DNA of 64,000 nucleotides from Mesorhizobium shangrilense. Its GTDB lineage: Bacteria; Pseudomonadota; Alphaproteobacteria; Rhizobiales; Rhizobiaceae. The first letter of the stretch is position 1, and each line of letters starts with the position of its first letter. A model generated the notes under the pieces. It did not search any database. It had not been told where the DNA came from and saw only the letters and a program-made list of their open reading frames with translations. The stretch is from assembly GCF_040537815.1 (NCBI RefSeq), contig NZ_JBEWSZ010000001.1, positions 3,410,001 through 3,474,000 of the forward strand, read 5' to 3'. Made by a program: the position numbers and the translations under genes. Positions 6,824 to 16,072 of the stretch are shown piece after piece.

Positions 6824-8934
6824 GCGTTTGCTCCCCAGTAGGAGGCTTGTGACGTCCAGGTTGGATCGGCACCGGGCAGCTTGAGACGACCTATCCGATC
6901 ATTGTAGAGCCCGCCGAGATACAGATATCCCTTGTGCTCGCGCATCGATGTCACCATCGGGTGGTTCTTGCCTCCTAGGTCCCAATAGGATTCCACGATT
7001 TCGCCGTTCGGCTTGAATTTGAGCACGCACCCCGTGTTGATGTTCGGGAACAGCCATTCATCGCGGGCAACGCGCTTGGCCATACGTTTGCGCAGTGACG
7101 GCATTCTCATCGCCAGATCGAGAGCCGGCGATCGCATGCCGACAAGAGCCACCCAGAAGCTGCCGTCCGAGGCTCGATTGATGTTGTCGGGATACCCCGG
7201 AAGATTTGGGATCGTCGTTTCACACGTGCCCTTCTTGGGACCTTCGAACCAGTATCGATTTACACGGCAGCCCCAAGTCTCGGCGAAGAAGAACGATTGA
7301 CCGTCGCCGGCCATGCAGACCCCGTTCGGGAATTGCAAATTTCTGAGGATGGTTTTGGTCGAACCGTCGCGTGGGTCAAAGCAGATCAGGCGACCGTTGC
7401 CCCTGCTCTCCAGCGCGTCTGTCGCCCAGTCGTGCATGTCGTAACGGATGGTTGCCTCCGAAAAGAAGATGCGGCCATCCGGTGCGATGTCGAGATCGTC
7501 GGCAAGCTTCAAGCGGGAATCGTCGATCACCGAAAGGACCGTCCGCTTGGTCTCGTCGGTCAGTTTTCTGACCCGCCGATCCGGCGAAACCTGATAGAGC
7601 CCCATGCCACCGATACAGACATTCAGGTTCTCGTTGGCGTCAAACGCCAGGCCCAGCGGATGGCCGCCAATATGAACGAATATCTCCCACTTGATGTAGT
7701 CCGGCGCGAAGAAGCGAACGATGTCGCCGTGCCTATTTGGGCAGTAGAGATTGTCGTTGCGATCGAAAATTACGTCCTCTGGACCTTCGATCTCGCCCTT
7801 GCCGATGAGCGACACGTCCTTCAGTCGATCGTTGAGCGCGTAGGGGCTTCCAGATCCTGCGTCTGTCTCGGGAAGAGCCGGGAGACGGAAGTAACCGGGC
7901 GACACATACACCTTGTTCAGAAGCTTGTGCCGGTTCTTCAGCCAACGGACGTCGATGGCCACCACTGCGAGCAGAACAATGCCGAGGATCATCGAACTGA
8001 TGCCGCCACTGATCCCCACGCGAACCATGCTGTCGGTCAGAATGAGCACAACAACCGCACCGAGTACGGATTTTACCACCGACCCACGGCCGCCGCCCAG
8101 ACTGTTGCCTCCAAGAACGGCGGCGGTCAGCGCCGCGATCTCGAGGCCGACTCCGGTATCTGATCCAGCACTGCCAAGGCGTGCCGCGAAAAACACGCCG
8201 GCCAATGACGCAAGCACGCTCGACCAGACATAGGTGGTGAAGATGGTGAACTTGACCCGCAGGCCGGCATTGTAGGCGGACCGACGGCTGCCGCCGACCG
8301 CAGTGATATGCCACCCGGCGCGTGCCCTGGTCAGGATGACGTGCCAGAGCCCTATGACGACGATGGCGACGAGGAACGAGAAGGGAATGCCAAGGACCTG
8401 GCCTTCTCCGATGAAGAACCAGAGGTCGGACTCTGGGAAAACCGCCGATATCTGAACTGCGTAACGCAGCAGGATGATATCGACGATCGATCGAATGATG
8501 ATGAGCGTAACCAGTGTTGTCAGGAACGCCCGGATGCGCAGATAGCCAATCAGGAAGCCATTGACTGCGCCGCACAGGGCGCCAACAGCCAGCGTGGCAA
8601 TCACGGCGGCCCAGACCGGCCATTCTAGCAAGGTGATGCAAACAAGGGCCGTGATATTGGCCAGGGCAAATACGCTGCCAACCGAGAGATCGAGACCACC
8701 TGCAAGCAATACTATGCCCATGGCGACGACGACCAGCGAAAACTCCGACAGCTGGCGCGACGTCTCTGTCAGGCTCGACAGCGTGAAGAAATGCGGATTC
8801 TGGAGGAGAAAAAATCCGATCGTCAAGATCGTCGCAAGCACGGGAACGGCGTTGTCGCTCCAGCGCTTGGTCAGCACTTCGCCAAGCACCTTTTCGGGAA
8901 AATAGCGAAAGTAGAGGCGCTCGATCGCTTCCAT
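6820..8934 (-). CDS. RbsC-like ABC permease fused to an SMP-30/strictosidine-synthase-like propeller
   Basis: A 704-residue fusion. Residues 1-345 or so are a ribose-type permease with many membrane helices and the family block VLLAGGLDLSVGSVFALAN. From about 375 to 700 there is a soluble beta-propeller with strictosidine-synthase-like motifs: IEGPEDVIFDRNDNLY, FSEATIRYDMHDW, LQFPNGVCMAGDG and NLPGYPDNINRASDG. The frame is continuous across the junction, with no stop or shift. The permease C-terminus should face the cytoplasm, so the propeller would act on the substrate as it enters. The stop overlaps the next propeller gene (ATGA). Ordinary RbsC proteins are about 330 residues. Confidence 0.85.
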   Translation of the reverse strand: MEAIERLYFRYFPEKVLGEVLTKRWSDNAVPVLATILTIGFFLLQNPHFFTLSSLTETSRQLSEFSLVVVAMGIVLLAGGLDLSVGSVFALANITALVCITLLEWPVWAAVIATLAVGALCGAVNGFLIGYLRIRAFLTTLVTLIIIRSIVDIILLRYAVQISAVFPESDLWFFIGEGQVLGIPFSFLVAIVVIGLWHVILTRARAGWHITAVGGSRRSAYNAGLRVKFTIFTTYVWSSVLASLAGVFFAARLGSAGSDTGVGLEIAALTAAVLGGNSLGGGRGSVVKSVLGAVVVLILTDSMVRVGISGGISSMILGIVLLAVVAIDVRWLKNRHKLLNKVYVSPGYFRLPALPETDAGSGSPYALNDRLKDVSLIGKGEIEGPEDVIFDRNDNLYCPNRHGDIVRFFAPDYIKWEIFVHIGGHPLGLAFDANENLNVCIGGMGLYQVSPDRRVRKLTDETKRTVLSVIDDSRLKLADDLDIAPDGRIFFSEATIRYDMHDWATDALESRGNGRLICFDPRDGSTKTILRNLQFPNGVCMAGDGQSFFFAETWGCRVNRYWFEGPKKGTCETTIPNLPGYPDNINRASDGSFWVALVGMRSPALDLAMRMPSLRKRMAKRVARDEWLFPNINTGCVLKFKPNGEIVESYWDLGGKNHPMVTSMREHKGYLYLGGLYNDRIGRLKLPGADPTWTSQASYWGANA

Positions 8935-9002
8935 CTGAAAACCCTAACTGCAGACACTGCTGAAAAGGTCACCGCGTTCACACGCGATGACCTGATGGGA
9001 CA

Positions 9003-10007
9003 TCACTTTTTGAGCTGGTCCAGATCCCAACAGCTGGTCGTCGACATCGTTTCCTTGCTGATGATCTTGTTTGGCGTGTACAGCGCGAACTTCACAGCGC
9101 CTGCTGCTTCCTTCGATTGCAGCAGCACCTTGATCGCATTGTTCAGATCGCGGCCCTGGCCTTCGACGTCGTAGGAGATGACTTCCCTGAACGTTCCGTT
9201 TTCCACCCCTTGGCATGCCGTCTTGTTGCCGCCGCCGGATGTGATCAGATAAATATCCTTTCCGGACTCCTGGATCGCGGCGCCCGTTCCAGCGTCCATC
9301 ACATCCCAAAAGCCGATGATGCCGCACAGGTCGGGATTCTGCTGGATCACAGTCTGTGCGATACCGCGTGCCTTCGACTGATCCCAGTCGCCGGTCTGGC
9401 TGGAAACGATCTTGATGTCGTCATGACCCTTCAGCGTCTCGGAGATCGCATTGAGCTGATAGACACTTGCCGCAGCCGTCGCCGGCCCCTGGATGATCGC
9501 GATCTTGCCGCTCTTGCCGCTCGCCTTGCCGCATTTCTCGATCATGCGATTGGCCGCATACTGGCCGATGCCATACCAGTCCGCCCCGACAAAAGCGTCC
9601 GTCTGGTAACTCGACTTCATGTTGACCTGGATGACCTTGATCCCCGAATCCTCGGCCTTCTTCAGCGTGCGTGCGTAGGACGCGACGTCGAAATTCTGCA
9701 CCACGATCACGTCGGGTTTTTCGGTGATCGCCTGGGTCAATGCTCGCGTGCCGGTATCCGTGCTCCAGTTGGCGTCGCGGATATCGAGGGTGTAGCCCAG
9801 CCGCTTCGCCTCCTTTTGCATGATCGCCGCCCAACCCTCCGGCAGATCGAAACTCATGGACATCGGCACGAAGACTACCTTCTTGCCGGCGAGTGAATCA
9901 AACGTCGGCTGCCTCAATTCGTCGACCATGCCATCCTGCGCGTGGGCGGCGCCAAATGAGAGAATGCCGGCCACTACCGCCGCTGCGGCATACTTGACTA
10001 TCATCAT
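9003..10007 (-). CDS. Sugar-type periplasmic substrate-binding protein (RbsB-like)
   Basis: 334 residues with a Sec signal peptide (MMIVKYAAAAVVAGILSFG, cleavage after AHA-Q). The mature part is a type 1 periplasmic binding fold: VVFVPMSMSFDLPEGW, PDVIVVQNFD, GKIAIIQGPATAAAS, and GIIGFWDVMDAGTGAAIQE. This is the ribose/galactose-binding type used with CUT2 importers. A strong GGGAGGAAA precedes the start. It lies between the two permease genes of the operon. The ligand is unknown; family members bind sugars but also other polar small molecules such as autoinducer-2. Confidence 0.9.
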   Translation of the reverse strand: MMIVKYAAAAVVAGILSFGAAHAQDGMVDELRQPTFDSLAGKKVVFVPMSMSFDLPEGWAAIMQKEAKRLGYTLDIRDANWSTDTGTRALTQAITEKPDVIVVQNFDVASYARTLKKAEDSGIKVIQVNMKSSYQTDAFVGADWYGIGQYAANRMIEKCGKASGKSGKIAIIQGPATAAASVYQLNAISETLKGHDDIKIVSSQTGDWDQSKARGIAQTVIQQNPDLCGIIGFWDVMDAGTGAAIQESGKDIYLITSGGGNKTACQGVENGTFREVISYDVEGQGRDLNNAIKVLLQSKEAAGAVKFALYTPNKIISKETMSTTSCWDLDQLKK

Positions 10008-10039
10008 GTTGGTTTCCTCCCGTTGGATGATATTGAGCG

Positions 10040-11068
10040 TCAGATATCTCCCTGCTGCGAAGTCTGTTCATCGCGAGGGTTGAGAAGTGCGTCCACGATC
10101 AAGGCGCCAAGCAGCACCGTGCTTTTGACCAGGTTCTGGACGGTGTAGGAGATGTCGAGGATCGTCATGCCGTTGAGCAGGAGACCGATCAGAATCGTGC
10201 CGACCAGCACGTTGCGGACGCCTCCCCGTCCGCCAGTGAGGCCGATGCCTCCCAGGATGACCACCAGCAGAACATCGTAGATGAGTGTCGAATTGACCAT
10301 CCTCATATTCATGCTGGCGACCGAGGCCGCCGTCACGCACCCAGCCAGGAAGGCCATCACGCCCGAGAGCACGTATTGGAGAATGATGACCGGCCTGACG
10401 GGAATACCTGTGATCCGCGCAGTCGAGATGTTGTCGCCGATAGCGTAGATGAACCGTCCGAGCCCCGTCCTGCGAAGAAAGAAATAGAGGGCGGCAGCAC
10501 AGACCGCGAAAAGCCAGATCGGTATCGGGATACCAAGAAAGCTACCGCGGCCCAGAAACAGGAACCAGTTCAGATTGTCCGGCACATTGTTGACATCGAG
10601 CGTGGCTATCACGCCGCGCCCCAGTCCATAAACGATCGCCGAAACAGCAAGCGTTGCGAAGATCGCGGGGATTTCGACATAGGCGATCAGAAAGCCCATG
10701 ACGATCGCGACGACGATGACGAAGGCAAGACCGAGCACCAGAGCCGTTGAAAACGCGTAGCCCTGGTTGGCGAGAACAATCGAAAACGTCAGCGACACGG
10801 CCATCACCGCGACCAGCGAAAGATCCACACCGCGGCCGATCACGACGACAGCCATGCCGAGGCTCAGCATCCCGAGCATGGCGACATTTCGGATCAGATT
10901 GAGGATGTTGTCCCGGCTGAGAAAATTGTCGAGCGTGATCGAGAAATAGGCGAAGAGAGCGATCGATACGAGGAATACGATCAGCTCCTGCGTCACGCCC
11001 ATGCGATGGCCGACGCCTTTGCGCGTGACATTCGATGCCAGGTTTTGAGGGGTGCTCGACACGGTCAC
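10040..11068 (-). CDS. RbsC-like ABC transporter permease
   Basis: 342 residues with about 9-10 hydrophobic segments and the BPD_transp_2 pattern (GMAVVVIGRGVDLSLVAVMA; VVILGGIGLTGGRGGVRNVL). The start is GTG at 11068, overlapping the stop of the enoyl-CoA hydratase gene (GTGA). It is the partner of the permease half of the fusion protein, so the importer is probably a heterodimer of a plain and a propeller-bearing permease. Confidence 0.9.
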   Translation of the reverse strand: MTVSSTPQNLASNVTRKGVGHRMGVTQELIVFLVSIALFAYFSITLDNFLSRDNILNLIRNVAMLGMLSLGMAVVVIGRGVDLSLVAVMAVSLTFSIVLANQGYAFSTALVLGLAFVIVVAIVMGFLIAYVEIPAIFATLAVSAIVYGLGRGVIATLDVNNVPDNLNWFLFLGRGSFLGIPIPIWLFAVCAAALYFFLRRTGLGRFIYAIGDNISTARITGIPVRPVIILQYVLSGVMAFLAGCVTAASVASMNMRMVNSTLIYDVLLVVILGGIGLTGGRGGVRNVLVGTILIGLLLNGMTILDISYTVQNLVKSTVLLGALIVDALLNPRDEQTSQQGDI

Positions 11069-11814
11069 TTCCCCTTTCCGGCGAAAGCGGCAAGGCCACG
11101 CTTGGCATCGTCGCTCCTGAAAGTCCGCTGCCCGAGTATCGCTTCCTGGCGGAACGCCTCTGCCAGCGGCAAGTCCTGCAATGTGAGTGCCGCTTCCTTG
11201 ATCGTCTGGACGGCGGTCGGGCTCAGGCTTGCAATATGGTGCGCTGCTTCGAGAGCGACACGCTCGACGTCCTGGCCGTCCACCGCGTGATTGACCACGC
11301 CCTTGGCGATCATTTCGGCCGCCGTAAAGCGCCGCGCGGTCAACATGATCTCCATCGCGTGGGCGTAACCGATCTGCCTGACGAGGCGCACCAGCGTCCC
11401 GCCGGCAGGCACAAAACCGAGCGTCGCTTCGGGCAGTTGGAAAATGGCGTCATGCGCCGCAATCCGGATATCGGTCGCAAGCATGATCTCGAAGCCGCCG
11501 CCAAGGCACATGCCCCGGATCGCGCTTATGATCGGCTTGAAGAATCCGGGAAACTTGATATGGGCCGGGTCCCAGGCGGAGATGTCGAGCGTATCCGCGG
11601 CAAGCGCCGGAATGGATTCCTTCAGATCGGCTCCGACGCAGAAGGCGCGCTCGCCGCCCGCGAGGACGACTGCCCGAATGCCATCATCATCCTTGGCGGC
11701 CTTGAAGGCGCGGCCCAGATCCTCATACATGGCCAAGGTCAGCGCATTGAGCTTCTCGGGCCGATTGATCCGGACAGTGGCGACGTAACCGTCTTGGGTA
11801 AGATCAATCCCCAT
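11065..11814 (-). CDS. Enoyl-CoA hydratase/isomerase family protein
   Basis: 249 residues, full-length crotonase fold. It has the CoA/oxyanion segments AFCVGADLKE and GMCLGGGFEI, and both catalytic glutamates expected of a hydratase (Glu109 in GGGFEI, Glu129 in LPEATLG). Next to HMG-CoA reductase and lyase genes, a reasonable guess is a 3-methylglutaconyl-CoA hydratase-type reaction, which yields HMG-CoA. That is an inference from context; the family is too broad to fix the substrate. The start directly abuts the CoA-transferase stop, and its stop overlaps the permease start. Confidence 0.88.
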   Translation of the reverse strand: MGIDLTQDGYVATVRINRPEKLNALTLAMYEDLGRAFKAAKDDDGIRAVVLAGGERAFCVGADLKESIPALAADTLDISAWDPAHIKFPGFFKPIISAIRGMCLGGGFEIMLATDIRIAAHDAIFQLPEATLGFVPAGGTLVRLVRQIGYAHAMEIMLTARRFTAAEMIAKGVVNHAVDGQDVERVALEAAHHIASLSPTAVQTIKEAALTLQDLPLAEAFRQEAILGQRTFRSDDAKRGLAAFAGKGK

Positions 11815-13053
11815 CTAGATCGCTCCCCCGGCCTTGAGCGCATGCAGCTCCCCTGGAGAAAGGCCTGCCAATTTCCCGAGGATCAGTTCATTGTGCTCTC
11901 CTGGCGCGGGCGCCGATTGGGGCGCGGCCTCAACCGCTCCCGAAAGCTTTATCGGCAGCCCAAACATGCCGATAAGTTTGCCGGCAATCGGAACTTTGAC
12001 GATCATGTTCCGCGCGGCGATGTGCGGGTCCTCGACGACTTCCGCAATCGTCTTGATCGCGCTCAGCGGGATCTTGTCGCCTGCAATTTCCTCCAGTTCG
12101 GCCTTGGTGTAGCGGCTGAACCAGCGGTTGAGCAGCGGATTGACCTTCGTCTCCGCCACTGTCGGATCGAAGCGCTTCTCCATCGTGTCGATCGCAGGGT
12201 CGGACGCCTTGTCCGGCTCGCCGAAGAGAGTGCAGGTAATTGCCCAGAACTTGTCCGTGTAGCCTCCGAAGAACACGTAGCCGTCCTTGCAGGGAAACTG
12301 GCCGTAGGGGCGCACGAAGGGATGTTCATTACCGAGTGGTGACGCGATCTCGTTCTTCGCCGTGTAGCGGACGACGGCATTTTCCGTCAGCGTAAGCACA
12401 GAGTCCTGCTGTGAGACGTCAACCACCTGTCCGAGGCCGCTTTTTTCCGCCTCGCGCAGGGCGGCGAGAGTGCCGATAGCAGCATACAAGGACGCCGCGA
12501 GGTCGCCGATAATGGTGCCCACGCGAACCGGTGGCCGGTCCGCGTAGCCGTTCATCGACCACAACCCGCCTGAAGCCTGCCCGGTGTTGTCATAGGCGGG
12601 CTTTGATGCGTTTGGGCCGTTGCGACCATAACCGCTGATCGCGGTATAGATCAGCTTGGGGTTTTCGGCTTTCAGCACCTCGTAACCGAGATCCAGTCTG
12701 TCCATGGTTCCCGGTCGAAAATTCTCGACCAGCACGTCGGCCCGGCACACGAGCTTTTTTAAAAGCGCCTTGCCTTCAGCGGATTTCAGATTGATCGTAA
12801 TTCCGAGCTTGTTTCGGTTGAACTGCGAAAAAAATGCGCTGAGTTCCCCTCCCTCTTCGCCGACGAAAGGCGGGAAGGTACGAGCGTAGTCCGGTTCGTC
12901 CGGATGCTCCACCTTGATCACGGTCGCACCAAGGTCAGCCAGCAACATGGAGCAGAAGGGGCCGGCGACAACACGTGTGATGTCGAGAACGGTCAATCCG
13001 CTTAGAGGGCCCGTCCGCGTTGGAATCGCGTCATTTTGAAATGTTTCGGTCAC
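11815..13053 (-). CDS. CaiB/BaiF family (class III) CoA-transferase
   Basis: 412 residues from GTG at 13053, chosen for the upstream GGGAG at about 6 bases; the open frame continues about 27 codons upstream without family similarity. Hallmarks are LSGLTVLDITRVVAGPFCSM, ADLGATVIKVEHP, VENFRPGTMDRLGLG-like, and KPAYDNTGQASGG with the catalytic Asp155. These enzymes move CoA between acids. The human member SUGCT uses succinyl-CoA with glutarate or hydroxymethylglutarate, which would fit activation of free HMG acid here. The substrate is inferred from neighbours. Confidence 0.9.
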   Translation of the reverse strand: MTETFQNDAIPTRTGPLSGLTVLDITRVVAGPFCSMLLADLGATVIKVEHPDEPDYARTFPPFVGEEGGELSAFFSQFNRNKLGITINLKSAEGKALLKKLVCRADVLVENFRPGTMDRLDLGYEVLKAENPKLIYTAISGYGRNGPNASKPAYDNTGQASGGLWSMNGYADRPPVRVGTIIGDLAASLYAAIGTLAALREAEKSGLGQVVDVSQQDSVLTLTENAVVRYTAKNEIASPLGNEHPFVRPYGQFPCKDGYVFFGGYTDKFWAITCTLFGEPDKASDPAIDTMEKRFDPTVAETKVNPLLNRWFSRYTKAELEEIAGDKIPLSAIKTIAEVVEDPHIAARNMIVKVPIAGKLIGMFGLPIKLSGAVEAAPQSAPAPGEHNELILGKLAGLSPGELHALKAGGAI

Positions 13054-13119
13054 GTCATTCTCCCAGAAAACAAGCCTGGGAGATATCTGCCCGGATTTTT
13101 GGATCGCGCAATTGAACAT

Positions 13120-13146
13120 TGCCGGCCGCCGCATCGCCGACCGGCA
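13120..13146. other. Hairpin in the mvaA-CoA-transferase spacer
   Basis: TGCCGG (13120-13125) pairs with CCGGCA (13141-13146) around a 15-base loop. It sits in the 129-base gap between the HMG-CoA reductase stop and the CoA-transferase start, the longest gap in the operon. It could tune transcript stability or partial termination. Weak evidence. Confidence 0.25.
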
Positions 13147-13182
13147 GCAAGTGATTTTTCAGCATCGCGGTACGGCATGATC

Positions 13183-14502
13183 TTAGACCTTTTCCGCCCT
13201 GATCAGCTCGAGCACATCCTTGGCGCGATCGACGCGCACGTCATGGTTCGCAGACAGCGTCGACGCCACCCTGTCGATCTCGTCCCCGGTCGCGCCGGCT
13301 ACAATTGCGATGTTGCGGGCATGCAGCGCCATGTGGCCTCGCTGGATGCCCTCAGTGGCCAGTGCGCGCAATGCGCCCATGTTCTGGGAAAGTCCAACGG
13401 CCACCGCCACCTCGGCAAGCTCCTGAGCACTCTCAACGCCGAGGATCTTGAGGGCGGCGCGGGCCGCCGGATGGGTCTTTGTCGCACCACCCACAAGGCC
13501 CAGAGCCATGGGCATTTCCAGGGTACCAACCAGGTGACCCTTGGTATCAAGCTCCCAAGTCGACAATGACGTGTAGCGCCCTGAGCGCGAAGCCCACACA
13601 TGCGCGCCAGCTTCTATGGCCCGCCAATCGTTGCCGGTGGCCACCACGATCGGATCGATACCGTTCATGATGCCCTTGTTGTGGGTGGCGGCGCGGTAGG
13701 GGTCGACGATGGCAAGGGCACATGCTTCGACAATGCCGCGGGCGATACGATCACCCTTGTACTCTTCGGTCTGCAGCGTCTCGGGGGCGACTGTAACCAT
13801 TGCGCGTGCGATGCGCAGATCGGCAAAGTTGGACAGAATGCGAAGTCGCACGACGCCGCCGGTTATCGCTTCGATCATCGGCGCTACGGCTTCGGCCATC
13901 GTGTTGACCGTGTTTGCGCCCATGGCATCACGCACATCGACGATCAGGTGAACGACAACCATCGGACCCGCAATTGTCTGATCAAAGATGTGGACTTCGA
14001 CATCGCGGCACCCTCCGCCAAGCGATATCAGGATCTTGTCCTTGACATTTGCAGCAGCAATGATCGCCTCTCGCTCCCTCAGGATGCGTGCCCGCGCACC
14101 ATGCGGGTCGCGCACTTGAAGAACTTGCACCTGTGCCCGCATGATCGGCCCGGTGCTCGAGGTGAGGAAGCCACCGCTCTTGCGGGCGAGACGGGCCATG
14201 TAGGACGCTGCGGCGACAACCGAAGGCTCTTCGACGGCCATAGGTATCAAGTAGTCTCGGCCGTTGATCGTAAAATTGGTGGCAACGCCGATTGGAAGTT
14301 CGAACGTGCCGATCACGTTCTCTATCATGCCATCGGCAAGCATAATGGGCAGACCGTTGGGAGCGAAGGCGTTGCGCTCTGCATCGGTCAGCGACACGAT
14401 ATCGCCCACCCGGCCCAGTCTCTCAGCTGGTGAAAGATTCCGCAGGTTCTCGATGCGCGAATTTATTGCGGGACGCGTTCCGCCGTTTTCTGTGTCGGTC
14501 AC
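13183..14502 (-). CDS. mvaA: Class II hydroxymethylglutaryl-CoA reductase (degradative type)
   Basis: 439 residues from GTG at 14502, preceded by GGGAGG at 5 bases; a TTG at 14544 is a poorer choice. Class II features are [30 protein letters not shown] and [10 protein letters not shown]. The four catalytic residues of the Pseudomonas mevalonii enzyme have counterparts at a constant offset of nine: Glu92 (VEEPS), Lys276 (HNK), Asp292 (TGND) and His390 (GHM). In P. mevalonii this NAD(H)-dependent enzyme oxidises mevalonate to HMG-CoA. It is the first gene of the operon, with HMG-CoA lyase at the other end, which favours the catabolic direction. Confidence 0.93.
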   Translation of the reverse strand: MTDTENGGTRPAINSRIENLRNLSPAERLGRVGDIVSLTDAERNAFAPNGLPIMLADGMIENVIGTFELPIGVATNFTINGRDYLIPMAVEEPSVVAAASYMARLARKSGGFLTSSTGPIMRAQVQVLQVRDPHGARARILREREAIIAAANVKDKILISLGGGCRDVEVHIFDQTIAGPMVVVHLIVDVRDAMGANTVNTMAEAVAPMIEAITGGVVRLRILSNFADLRIARAMVTVAPETLQTEEYKGDRIARGIVEACALAIVDPYRAATHNKGIMNGIDPIVVATGNDWRAIEAGAHVWASRSGRYTSLSTWELDTKGHLVGTLEMPMALGLVGGATKTHPAARAALKILGVESAQELAEVAVAVGLSQNMGALRALATEGIQRGHMALHARNIAIVAGATGDEIDRVASTLSANHDVRVDRAKDVLELIRAEKV

Positions 14503-14572
14503 AGGCGCCTCCCACGCGATGTGCGATTTTTCTTCTTGAAACAAGAATGATCATTGTTACCATCTCACGAAA

Positions 14573-14606
14573 GGTACAGATCCAAGAATTTGTCTGAATC
14601 TGTACC
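14573..14606. promoter_or_regulatory. Candidate operator between mvaA and the MocR regulator
   Basis: GGTACAGAT (14573-14581) and ATCTGTACC (14598-14606) form a perfect 9-bp inverted repeat with a 16-base spacer in the divergent intergenic region. The distance and position suit a regulator dimer acting on both promoters. The right arm ends about 5 bases before the GGAGG of the regulator gene, so autorepression is plausible. Confidence 0.55.
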
Positions 14607-14620
14607 CATAGGAGGCGACG

Positions 14621-16018
14621 TTGAGGGCGACAAATCCAAGCGGCAAATCCGGTGAAACTCTTGCGGAGAATGTCGCAGCGCGGCTGGTCCAGGATATTGC
14701 AGCGGGCGACCGGGCGCCGGGAAGCAAGCTCCCTTCGATCAGGAATGCGGCCCGCGAATACGGCGTGTCGAAGAACACCATTGTCGAAGCTTACGACAGA
14801 TTGGCGGCATCCGGTCATGTGACGCCGAAGGCACGGTCCGGATTCACGGTCAGCAAGACTGCGCAAATGAACGGAACGAGGCCAAAGCACGTATCAGAAG
14901 CCGTCGACATCGCTTCGCTTCTCAATGCGCAGTTGGAGGAGAGTTTCGAGATTCGAGTTGGTGACGGCCGCCCGCCCCCGGCATGGACCGAGGAGTCCGA
15001 GATAAGGCGTCATCTTGGGTTGTTCGGTCGCGGCCCTTCCCCGGGAGCGGACGCCTACGGGTCCGCCTGGGGCTTTCCGCCTTTGCGGCAGCAGATTGCG
15101 CGACGCCTGGTGAACCAACACATTCAAGCGACTGAAAAGGAAATCCTGCTCACGTTCGGTGCCAATCATGCGCTCGATCTTGTCGTTCGGGCGTTCCTGG
15201 CACCTGGCGACGTCGTGCTCGTTGATGAGCCCGGATATTACCCTCTCTTCGCCAAGCTCAAACTGGCGCAGGTCCGAGTCATTGGCGTCCGGCGCCTGCC
15301 TGACGGACCGGATATCGAAGACTTTGCGGAGAAGGTTTCCGCGGAGCGGCCAAAACTGTTCTTCACGCAGTCAATTGGCCATAATCCAACCGGCGGCTCC
15401 ATTAGCCTATCGGTCGCTCATTCAATTCTCACCGTCGCAGCGAGGCATAACGTCACCATCATTGAGGACGATCCCTTCGCGGATCTCTCGCTGGTTCCAC
15501 CCAATCGGCTTGCAACGCTCGACCAACTCAACCACGTGATTTCGATCGGCACCTTTTCCAAGACCCTATCCGCGAGCTTGAGATCAGGCCATATCGCAGG
15601 CCGCACCGACAAGGTCGCTGCACTTGCAGAACTGAAGATGCTGACAACAGTGAACAGTTCTGGCCACGTCGAACGGCTCCTTCACCGCCTGACATCCGAA
15701 GGCCACTATGATCGCCACCTCAAGCGCCTTGCCCAACGCATCGAGACGGCAGCAACTCGCGTGCATTCAGCCCTCAGCCGGAATGGTTACTCGATCTTCG
15801 CCGGCAACGGCGGTGGCTACTACCTCTATCTCATGCTGCCCGGAGGCATCGACGACATAGAACTCGCCCGACTGGGCGCCAAGGAGAGCATTTTCATAGC
15901 GCCTGGAAGCGTCTTCTGCATCGACAAACAGAGTCCAATGGCGGCAGGCATCCGGATAAATGTGTCACGGGCAGATGACGAAAGGTTTTTCGACTTCCTG
16001 CTGCGAAAGCTCTCCTGA
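14621..16018 (+). CDS. MocR-type regulator (GntR DNA-binding domain plus aminotransferase domain)
   Basis: 465 residues. Residues 12-80 are a GntR winged helix (GSKLPSIRNAAREYGVSKNTIVEAYDRL). From about 105 on there is a class I aminotransferase fold: FGANHALDLVVRAFL, DEPGYYPLF, QSIGHNPTGG, EDDPFADL and SIGTFSKTLSASLR with the PLP Lys314. Such proteins sense effectors through PLP and do not transaminate as a main role. The start is TTG at 14621 with GGAGG 5 bases upstream. It is divergent from mvaA and is the likely regulator of that operon. Confidence 0.9.
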   Translation: MRATNPSGKSGETLAENVAARLVQDIAAGDRAPGSKLPSIRNAAREYGVSKNTIVEAYDRLAASGHVTPKARSGFTVSKTAQMNGTRPKHVSEAVDIASLLNAQLEESFEIRVGDGRPPPAWTEESEIRRHLGLFGRGPSPGADAYGSAWGFPPLRQQIARRLVNQHIQATEKEILLTFGANHALDLVVRAFLAPGDVVLVDEPGYYPLFAKLKLAQVRVIGVRRLPDGPDIEDFAEKVSAERPKLFFTQSIGHNPTGGSISLSVAHSILTVAARHNVTIIEDDPFADLSLVPPNRLATLDQLNHVISIGTFSKTLSASLRSGHIAGRTDKVAALAELKMLTTVNSSGHVERLLHRLTSEGHYDRHLKRLAQRIETAATRVHSALSRNGYSIFAGNGGGYYLYLMLPGGIDDIELARLGAKESIFIAPGSVFCIDKQSPMAAGIRINVSRADDERFFDFLLRKLS

Positions 16019-16072
16019 AACGCAGTGCGTTTGAACAGAATCAGGCGGCGCGCTTTAGATTTATGGCTTTAT

